A stretch of 6,933 nucleotides of DNA. It comes from Holophagae bacterium. Its GTDB lineage: Bacteria > Acidobacteriota > Thermoanaerobaculia > Thermoanaerobaculales > Sulfomarinibacteraceae. Below, piece after piece: positions 1-5,098 of this stretch (position 1 is its first letter; every line of letters starts with the position of its first letter). The position numbers were made by a program, and so were the translations under genes. The notes below the pieces were generated by a model, which saw only the letters and a list, made by a program, of their open reading frames with translations, had not been told where the DNA came from and did not search any database. The DNA lies in contig DAOWGJ010000320.1 of NCBI GenBank assembly GCA_030637505.1, positions 1 through 6,933 of the forward strand, read 5' to 3'.

Positions 1-1790
1 GCCACGACCGTTCCCTGATCCTCCCCGCCAAGGGCCACCGCCCGCTGCAACCATCGTTCCGCTTCCTCCAGCCTACCCAGGCGGTACTCAACCCACCCCA
101 GAGAGTCGAGGTAGGCCGAATTCCCGGGCCTGGCCTCGACGGCAAAGCGAATCAGTTCCAACGCCCGATCGAGGTTCTTTCCGGCATCCGCCCACATGTA
201 GCCCAGGTAGTTGGCCACGTCGACGTCGTTGGGATCGGCCTCGAGCATTTCCTCGAACAGGATCGATGCCTCATCCGTCCGGCCGCCGCGCTCGAGAGCC
301 GAGGCCCGGATGAAAACCAAGGCCCGTTCACCCGGGAATCGCTCGATGGCCTCGGCACTTCGTTTCTCCAGGGCACCCCACCGCTCAAGTGATTGCATCA
401 CCTGGAGGGCAATCATCACGTCGGGCAAACGCTCGCTCTCGAGAAGGGGATTCAATCGAGCCACCGCGGCGCCGTCTCCAGTCTTCATTCTGAACTCTAT
501 CTCCAGAGCCAATGCCGGCGCCCTCAGACTCTCGAGGAGCTGCGGCTGCAGGCGCGACAAAGCCGCTGCACCCTCGGTCCAATCCTCGTTAATCCTATAG
601 GTTTCGGCCAGCATGAACGGCAGTTGCGGCCCGGCCGACTCGACATTACCGATTCGATCCAACCACTCGCGGGCGGCCGTCGGATGTCCCAGACCAATCT
701 CCAGCCGAGCCGCATTTAGACACACTCTGGCCGCCGCTGCCGACCCGGCATCGACCGACACGACTTCCCATGCTCGATCCAAATACCCCCGAGTCTTATC
801 AATATCGCCCCGACCGCCGGCAGCTTCAGCCCAGGCCACCGCCAGCAGCAATTCGAGGCTGTCCGGGTTCTTCTTGAGCAGCTTCTGGAGCCGAGGACGA
901 GCCAGGTCGAACTGATTGAGTTCGACCAGCAGCATCGCTTCCATCTGATTGGCGCCGGGAGAGTCCTTTTCCCTGGCCAATACCTTCTGCACCAAATCGA
1001 GGGCCCTGGCAGGGCGCCCACCGTCCAACAGGAGGGCGGCTGCCCGGAGATGCCCATCCAGATCATCAGCCTCCAGCCACGAAGCCAACTCTGCCCCAGC
1101 CTCTCCGGTCCGGCCTGCAGCGACCAGCGCCCGGACACGAAGGTCCCTGCACGATCCCAGCGCCTCCGGAGGCTGTGAGCAACGGGCCACGACCTGGGCC
1201 GCCTCCTCGGGCCTGCCGGTCTGGGCCAGCAGCTGCGCGTGAAACAGCTCCAACCGGACACTCGCCCGCATGCCTCCGCGCAAATCGGCCAGAATTCTTT
1301 CGGCTTCGACAGGGTTGCCCTGTGCGGCCAACACGTGCGCCAACGTCAGCTGAAGATTGGGGTCATCGGATCGCTCGAGGAGAACCTCTTCCAGCGCCGT
1401 TTGGGCCTTCGGCAGCAATTCATCCTTCTGAGTCTGAGTCGACAGCTGGCCGAGGGCCAGCGCCAACACCCTCTTCCCATACCAATCCAGATCTCCCCGA
1501 CCATCCAGCACGGCGACGGCCCGGTCAGACATCCCGATGTCCAACAACATAGACCCGTAGGCCACCGGAATCTCGTTGACCTCGGGGGCCTGTTCCATGG
1601 CCTCAGCGTAGGCCTTCGCCGCGTCGCGATAGTTCCCCTCACTCTCCAACCGCCGGGCACGCAAAAAGGTCTCCAGACCGTCGGGCAAAACCCGTTCATC
1701 GGCTGTAGGATTCTCGTCCGCGACCAGGGGACCGGCCCATCCAAGGCCCGCCATAAGACTCAACAGCACAAACAAATTCACAGGATTCAA
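1..1790 (-). CDS. Exported tetratricopeptide-repeat (TPR) protein, C-terminus cut by window edge
   Basis: An open frame of 596 codons runs without a stop from a TTG at 1790 to the left edge. The protein is almost entirely helical TPR-type repeats: an early unit near residues 39-72 (NYRDAAKAYAEAMEQAP), several degenerate units in the middle (e.g. GNPVEAERILADL, GRPEEAAQVVARC), and well-conserved C-terminal units containing NYLGYMWADAGKNLDRALEL and then AYLDSLGWVEYRLGRLEEA. The NYLGY...LDSLGW pairing is typical of large bacterial periplasmic or outer-membrane-associated TPR proteins. The N-terminus is hydrophobic (NLFVLLSLMAGLGWAG), with plausible signal-peptidase cleavage near LVA-DE, so the protein is probably exported. 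TTG is chosen because GGAG lies six bases upstream and it gives the fullest leader; GTG at 1781 and ATG at 1754 are in-frame alternatives. TPR arrays mediate protein-protein contacts; the partner cannot be told from the sequence. It is divergent from the helicase gene. Confidence 0.85.
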   Translation of the reverse strand, partial: MNPVNLFVLLSLMAGLGWAGPLVADENPTADERVLPDGLETFLRARRLESEGNYRDAAKAYAEAMEQAPEVNEIPVAYGSMLLDIGMSDRAVAVLDGRGDLDWYGKRVLALALGQLSTQTQKDELLPKAQTALEEVLLERSDDPNLQLTLAHVLAAQGNPVEAERILADLRGGMRASVRLELFHAQLLAQTGRPEEAAQVVARCSQPPEALGSCRDLRVRALVAAGRTGEAGAELASWLEADDLDGHLRAAALLLDGGRPARALDLVQKVLAREKDSPGANQMEAMLLVELNQFDLARPRLQKLLKKNPDSLELLLAVAWAEAAGGRGDIDKTRGYLDRAWEVVSVDAGSAAAARVCLNAARLEIGLGHPTAAREWLDRIGNVESAGPQLPFMLAETYRINEDWTEGAAALSRLQPQLLESLRAPALALEIEFRMKTGDGAAVARLNPLLESERLPDVMIALQVMQSLERWGALEKRSAEAIERFPGERALVFIRASALERGGRTDEASILFEEMLEADPNDVDVANYLGYMWADAGKNLDRALELIRFAVEARPGNSAYLDSLGWVEYRLGRLEEAERWLQRAVALGGEDQGTVV

Positions 1791-1800
1791 AGCACTCTCC
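1791..1800 (-). promoter_or_regulatory. Shine-Dalgarno deciding the TTG start of the TPR gene
   Basis: On the minus strand GGAG (1800-1797) stands six bases before TTG at 1790. The spacing is standard. The downstream GTG (1781) and ATG (1754) have no comparable site, so the TTG is the preferred start. Confidence 0.6.
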
Positions 1801-1806
1801 GTTCTA

Positions 1807-1824
1807 GAGGCCCGGCCGGGCCTC
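1807..1824. repeat. Perfect 18-bp GC-rich palindrome upstream of the TPR gene
   Basis: GAGGCCCGGCCGGGCCTC is a perfect palindrome. It lies 17 bp upstream of the TTG start of the TPR gene and about 5 bp downstream of a candidate minus-strand -10 hexamer, so it spans the expected transcription start. It could be an operator for a dimeric repressor or a hairpin at the 5' end of the TPR message. The role is inferred from position only. Confidence 0.5.
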
Positions 1825-1829
1825 GGCTC

Positions 1830-1835
1830 ATCATA
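1830..1835 (-). promoter_or_regulatory. Candidate -10 element for the TPR gene
   Basis: Read on the minus strand this is TATGAT, one base from the sigma-70 consensus. It gives a start point near 1823 and a leader of about 33 bases carrying the GGAG ribosome binding site. No good -35 hexamer is seen at 16-18 bp; the nearest candidate, TTGAGG, is 23 bp away. Just upstream, 1842-1854 is a small inverted repeat (CCGGC, GAA, GCCGG). Confidence 0.35.
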
Positions 1836-1931
1836 CCGGACCCGGCGAAGCCGGATACCCTCAACCCAAACACAATTCCGGGACTGATCCGTGCGCGCTT
1901 CGGCTTCTGTCCCGGCTTCGTCCGGCCACGG

Positions 1932-1940
1932 TGTTACAAT
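1932..1940 (+). promoter_or_regulatory. Extended -10 promoter directly in front of the helicase start
   Basis: TGTTACAAT is an extended -10 element: TG, one base, then TACAAT, one mismatch from TATAAT. No -35 is visible, which extended -10 promoters tolerate. Only nine bases separate the hexamer from the ATG at 1950, so transcription would begin about 1-3 bases before the start codon or on it. No Shine-Dalgarno is present. Together these predict a leaderless or nearly leaderless message. Confidence 0.5.
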
Positions 1941-1949
1941 CCCCAACTG

Positions 1950-3332
1950 ATGACTGATGAAACCACCTCCAGCTCGCTGTTTTCCGAAACGACCTTTGAC
2001 TCCCTTGATCTACCCGAACCGCTCCATTTGAGCCTTCGAGACCTGGGATTCGACCGCCTTACCCAAGTGCAGGACCAGGTTCTGCCAATCTCTCTGACGG
2101 GCCGCGACGTCGTCGCACAAGCCCAGACCGGGTCAGGAAAGACGGCGGCCTATTTGTTGACGGCGTACAACAGGCTGTTGACAACGGCCCGAACGTCACC
2201 TCCCGAAGTGCCGCGGGCTTTGATCGTCGCTCCTACCCGCGAACTGGCGGTCCAGGTGGCCCGTGATGCCGACGGCGTCGGCTACCACACCGATCTCAAG
2301 GTCCACGTGGTCTTCGGCGGACTCGACTATCACAAGCAACGCGCCCAACTGGCGCAGGGCGTGGACATCCTGATCGGAACACCCGGCCGGTTGATCGACT
2401 ACAACAAACAGGGGGCCTATTCTCTCAGGGAGACCGAAGTTGTCATCATCGACGAATGTGATCGCCTCTTCGACATGGGTTTCTCCGAGGACCTGCGGTG
2501 GTTGCTGCGCCGCCTCCCCCATCCGACCAAAAGACAGACCATGATGTTCACGGCGACGCTCTCACGCCGCGTGACTTCCCTCGGATGGCGGGAGATGGAC
2601 GACCCGGCCGAGATCGTGGTCAGCCGGGAGCAGTTGACGCCGGACACCATCCACCAGGAGCTCTACCACGTTGCAACCCGGGAGAAACTCTCGCTCTTGC
2701 TGGGCCTTCTCAAGCGAGAGGGCGCGACCCGAACGATGGTCTTCGTCAACACGCGGATTGGGGCGAAGCGCCTGGTCCAGGAGCTGCAGCGCCACGGCTA
2801 CGGCGCTCGGGGTCTGACGGGCAACGTCGAACAGGTTCGGCGGTTGAAAGTGTTGGATCAGTTCAAAGACGGTGATCTGCCGATTCTCGTTGCCACCGAC
2901 GTCGCCAGCCGCGGACTCCACATTGAAGGCGTCTCCCACGTCATCAACTACGATCTCCCGCAGGACCCGGAGGATTACGTTCACCGCATCGGCCGCACCG
3001 CCCGGGTCGGAGCGGAGGGCAAGGCCTTTTCGCTGGCCTGCGAGGACTTTGTCTACTCCCTCGACGCCGTCCAAAAATACATCGGCTACGAGATCCCGAC
3101 CGTTTTTGCGGATGACGAGCTGTACGCCGAGATTCTCCCGAGGGGCCAGGGCCACAAGGTCGAAGACGACGAACCACCCCGCAGGCCTCCTCACCGCAGG
3201 GACCGCCGGCCGCCACGGAGTTTTGCAAAGCCCACCCACGACACCGGCGACAAGGCCGAGGGGGACGGCGCACCCTCCAAACGGCGACGACGACGGCGCA
3301 GGAAGCCCAGATCTTCAACCTCCTCCGACTAG
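1950..3332 (+). CDS. rhlB: DEAD-box ATP-dependent RNA helicase, RhlB-like
   Basis: A 460-residue superfamily 2 helicase that uses ATP to unwind short RNA duplexes or remodel ribonucleoprotein in the cytoplasm. All core motifs are visible in order: Q motif GFDRLTQVQ (33-41), motif I AQTGSGKT (58-65), Ia PTRELA (95-100), GG (123-124), Ib TPGRLID (144-150), II DECD (168-171, in place of DEAD), III TAT (201-203, in place of SAT), IV VFVNTR (264-269), V ATDVASRGLHI (315-325) and VI YVHRIGRTAR (343-352). VDILIGTPGRLIDY and SLACEDFVYSLDAVQKYIGY closely resemble E. coli RhlB as I recall it. RhlB is an RNase E partner in gamma-proteobacteria; whether that holds here is unknown. The tail from about 400 is proline- and arginine-rich, with seven consecutive arginines near 444-451, and probably binds RNA. 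The ATG at 1950 puts the Q motif at the usual distance from the N-terminus; the frame is open further upstream but only antisense to the TPR gene. Confidence 0.95.
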   Translation: MTDETTSSSLFSETTFDSLDLPEPLHLSLRDLGFDRLTQVQDQVLPISLTGRDVVAQAQTGSGKTAAYLLTAYNRLLTTARTSPPEVPRALIVAPTRELAVQVARDADGVGYHTDLKVHVVFGGLDYHKQRAQLAQGVDILIGTPGRLIDYNKQGAYSLRETEVVIIDECDRLFDMGFSEDLRWLLRRLPHPTKRQTMMFTATLSRRVTSLGWREMDDPAEIVVSREQLTPDTIHQELYHVATREKLSLLLGLLKREGATRTMVFVNTRIGAKRLVQELQRHGYGARGLTGNVEQVRRLKVLDQFKDGDLPILVATDVASRGLHIEGVSHVINYDLPQDPEDYVHRIGRTARVGAEGKAFSLACEDFVYSLDAVQKYIGYEIPTVFADDELYAEILPRGQGHKVEDDEPPRRPPHRRDRRPPRSFAKPTHDTGDKAEGDGAPSKRRRRRRRKPRSSTSSD

Positions 3333-3345
3333 TCTGGGGAGGTTG
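3316..3345. repeat. Inverted repeat between convergent gene ends
   Basis: CAACCTCC (3316-3323) and GGAGGTTG (3338-3345) are perfect 8-bp arms. The spacer contains a further perfect palindrome, GACTAGTC, which holds the helicase TAG stop (3330-3332). The structure fills the 19-bp gap between the helicase stop and the end of the propeller gene at 3352. A bidirectional terminator is possible, but neither strand has a T-run after the stem, so it is not a canonical intrinsic terminator. Confidence 0.4.
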
Positions 3346-3351
3346 GAACGT

Positions 3352-4404
3352 TCAACGTTGCTCCGGTCCGAGCTTCGCACCTTCCGGTCCGAAGCCGCTG
3401 TCGGACCAGGACGGCAGTAGCGGCCCTCGCTGGTCGGAGTCGATCCACTGCAGATCACGGAGTGGCGACGGCACTTCCCAATGGCCGATGGTGTCACCCT
3501 TTTTTGAGTCGATGACGACGAGACGGCCCTGGTCGGTAGCAGCAGCCACCAGTCGCCCATCCGGTCCCACGGCCAAACGTAACGCCCGGCCCGGAATGGT
3601 GAACGGATCGTCCGGTTTCACTTCAAGGTGATCGCTCTTGACCTTGAGGGTCCACCGCAGCAAAATACCCGAAGCCCCTGCAGCCACTATCTCTTTGCCC
3701 TCCTTGAGCACGACGACGTCCGTCGCCCCGTCCGGAACCGGCAGCCGCCGAATCTCCTCAAGGGTCATCAAGTTCAGCAGGACAATCTCCCCCGTCGTTC
3801 GGTCGACAACAGCCATCACACCTGAGGCCGGCGCCATATCGAACCGCACCAGGTCGTGTTCGAATTCCTTGCTGAAAACAACCCGTCGATGGATGAGATC
3901 GACCGCAGAAATCGTCGTACCCCTCTCCCCCGAGGGCACGCGCTCCAAAATGAGTACCGTCGTCCCCTCCGGCCCCAACTCGACCTGCCAGGGTCGGTCA
4001 AAGGCCCCCACCATCCTGAAGATCAGCGAACGTTCGGGAAAGCTGACCATTGTCAGGGCGCCGGCCACCACAAGGTACCGATCCGGCCGCGGCCCGAAGT
4101 GGGGCATTGTCACACCGGACATCAACTCCACCACCCGACCCGAACTCACATCAATAACAGTCGTCCGGCCGTTGACGATATCGGGCGCAAAGAGAATTCC
4201 GGCCGGCGAGGGAAAAAGGAATCCCACCGGCCCGGTCTCCAACGATCGAATACCTGGCTTCCCGGGATAGACCAGCATGACCTGATCGCCGGAGGACATC
4301 GCCAAAACCCCTCTGGGAACTACAGGTTTGGCAGCATCGACTGAGAACGAACCCAGAGACGCCACAACCAGCGTCACGGCACACCACGAACGGCAGCGAA
4401 TCAC
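3352..4404 (-). CDS. Exported beta-propeller-like protein of unknown function
   Basis: A 350-residue protein, not recognised by name. After a signal-like N-terminus (CAVTLVVASLGSFSVDA, cleavage plausible near VDA-AK) come repeated units of about 40 residues in which short hydrophobic beta-strands alternate with G/D-rich turns: VMLVYPGKPGIRSLE, TTVIDVSSGRVVEL, GEIVLLNLMTLEEIRRLP, GILLRWTLKV and GRLVVIDSKKGDTIGHWE. The pattern is that of WD40/YVTN-type propellers, with LAVGPDGRLVAAATDQG the clearest blade. No catalytic residues are apparent. Such proteins usually act as extracytoplasmic binding scaffolds. GTG at 4404 is chosen because GGAGG lies seven bases upstream and the leader then begins MIRCRSW. 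An in-frame ATG at 4557 would add 51 residues in front of the signal peptide and overlap the small upstream ORF. The C-terminus carries a repeated GPE motif. Confidence 0.75.
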   Translation of the reverse strand: MIRCRSWCAVTLVVASLGSFSVDAAKPVVPRGVLAMSSGDQVMLVYPGKPGIRSLETGPVGFLFPSPAGILFAPDIVNGRTTVIDVSSGRVVELMSGVTMPHFGPRPDRYLVVAGALTMVSFPERSLIFRMVGAFDRPWQVELGPEGTTVLILERVPSGERGTTISAVDLIHRRVVFSKEFEHDLVRFDMAPASGVMAVVDRTTGEIVLLNLMTLEEIRRLPVPDGATDVVVLKEGKEIVAAGASGILLRWTLKVKSDHLEVKPDDPFTIPGRALRLAVGPDGRLVAAATDQGRLVVIDSKKGDTIGHWEVPSPLRDLQWIDSDQRGPLLPSWSDSGFGPEGAKLGPEQR

Positions 4405-4416
4405 CGTTCGGCCTCC
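4405..4416 (-). promoter_or_regulatory. Shine-Dalgarno deciding the GTG start of the propeller gene
   Basis: GGAGG (4416-4412 on the minus strand) precedes GTG 4404 by seven bases, near-ideal spacing. It supports the internal GTG over the in-frame ATG at 4557. Confidence 0.65.
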
Positions 4417-4483
4417 GAACTTATTGACCTGAGTTGCCTCGTCGAGGTCCAACCTCCCGCTCTGCTCCACCTTGACCTTTCGC

Positions 4484-4684
4484 CTACCTGAACCCCTCTG
4501 CAGGTACAGGTTTCCAATGATGCCGTACCCGACGGCCCAGATCTTCGTACGTATCATCGATCAACCCTCCCGCCGTTCCATCGCTCGGCATGTTGACTGT
4601 CTCAAGACTAGCAAAACCGCGACTCTTGATCTCCCGAGTGAAATTATTGACGGTCAAAGTCGATATTTCTTGTACGGAGGGCAT
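4484..4684 (-). CDS. Small hypothetical protein, 66 residues
   Basis: An ATG at 4684 opens a 66-codon frame ending in TAG at 4484. It is preceded by a strong ribosome binding site. The product begins MPSVQEISTLTVNNFTREIK and ends HHWKPVPAEGFR. It looks soluble, with mixed charge, no signal peptide, no membrane segment and no cysteines. I do not recognise a family. It begins 22 bp after the stop of the yaaA remnant and ends 79 bp before the propeller start, all on the same strand. Third-position GC is only modest, so coding bias does not prove it. It might be a genuine small gene or a chance ORF in decaying intergenic DNA. Its presence also argues against extending the propeller gene to 4557. 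Confidence 0.4.
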   Translation of the reverse strand: MPSVQEISTLTVNNFTREIKSRGFASLETVNMPSDGTAGGLIDDTYEDLGRRVRHHWKPVPAEGFR

Positions 4685-4696
4685 TCGTCCCCTCCC
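4685..4696 (-). promoter_or_regulatory. Strong Shine-Dalgarno before the 66-residue ORF
   Basis: The minus strand reads GGGAGGGGACGA directly before ATG 4684; GGAGG (4695-4691) is six bases from the start codon. This is the strongest ribosome binding site in the window and the main support for the small ORF. Confidence 0.5.
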
Positions 4697-4706
4697 TTTT
4701 CCAGCT

Positions 4707-5098
4707 TCACCGAGCCGGAATGAAGTCGCGGCTGAAAATCCAGGTGCCGTCAGGCCCGGCGCCCGGCTGGAACGAGTATCGCTCGAGGTCGAACTGCTTG
4801 AGAGCCTCCGCTTCATCGATACGACGCTCGACGATGTACCGAGCCATCAATCCCCGCGCGAACTTGGCCGAGAAACTGATGACCTTACCCGTCCCACCCT
4901 CTTTGACCTCGTGAAAGACCGGTGTGATGACCCGAGCCTTGTGGATATCTCGAGTCTGTAGGGCTGAATCAGATCCAGGGGTCGCAACAGTCCGAAGAGG
5001 CCTGACAGGATTCCCAGGTGATCCCGAGCCCATTCCAGGTCCTCTCCCGACAGCGAACCCGCGTCAAATCCTCGGTACGCTTCACCGTCAATGCCCTA
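4707..5098 (-). pseudogene. yaaA: yaaA remnant (peroxide-stress protein YaaA family), two deletions
   Basis: Two blocks match YaaA (DUF328), the family known in E. coli for limiting iron-driven damage during hydrogen peroxide stress. Block 1 (about 5095-4940) reads GIDGEAYRG, then EDLEWARDHLGILSGL, then LLRPLDLIQPYRLE. Block 2 (about 4940-4710, another frame, stop TGA at 4707) reads ARVITPVFHEVKEGG, then VISFSAKFARGLMARYIVER, and ends WIFSRDFIPAR. Against my memory of the 258-residue E. coli protein, block 1 covers roughly residues 82-135 and block 2 roughly 183 to the end. Missing are the first 80 or so residues, including the start, and about 45-50 residues between the blocks; the frame changes at the seam near 4931-4942. 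Block 1 has no start of its own and runs into a stop codon on its upstream side. The gene cannot give a functional YaaA. The alternative is an assembly error joining non-adjacent sequence. Confidence 0.8.

Noticed and set aside
716..1744. Minus-strand ORFs 716-1261 and 1346-1744, rich in Trp, Cys and Arg
   Set aside because: Off-frame readings of the TPR gene; the frame through 1790 is open throughout and has TPR consensus.
1239..1949. N-terminal extension of the helicase frame back to an ATG at 1239
   Set aside because: The extra 237 residues are the codon-aligned antisense of the TPR gene and low in helicase-like content. The helicase Q motif sits at the normal distance from ATG 1950.
2562..3239. 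225-residue minus-strand ORF opposite the helicase
   Set aside because: Antisense shadow of the conserved helicase C-terminal domain.
3638..4270. 210-residue plus-strand ORF opposite the propeller gene
   Set aside because: Ser/Arg/Thr-rich antisense translation with no domain pattern, and no ribosome binding site was recognised; the minus frame shows a signal peptide and blade repeats.
4405..4557. ATG at 4557 as the propeller start
   Set aside because: It would place 51 residues before the signal peptide and overlap the 66-residue ORF, whereas GTG 4404 has GGAGG at seven bases.
4484..4816. 110-residue version of the small ORF starting at 4816
   Set aside because: Its first 44 residues are out-of-frame translation of the yaaA C-terminal block; ATG 4684 has the ribosome binding site.
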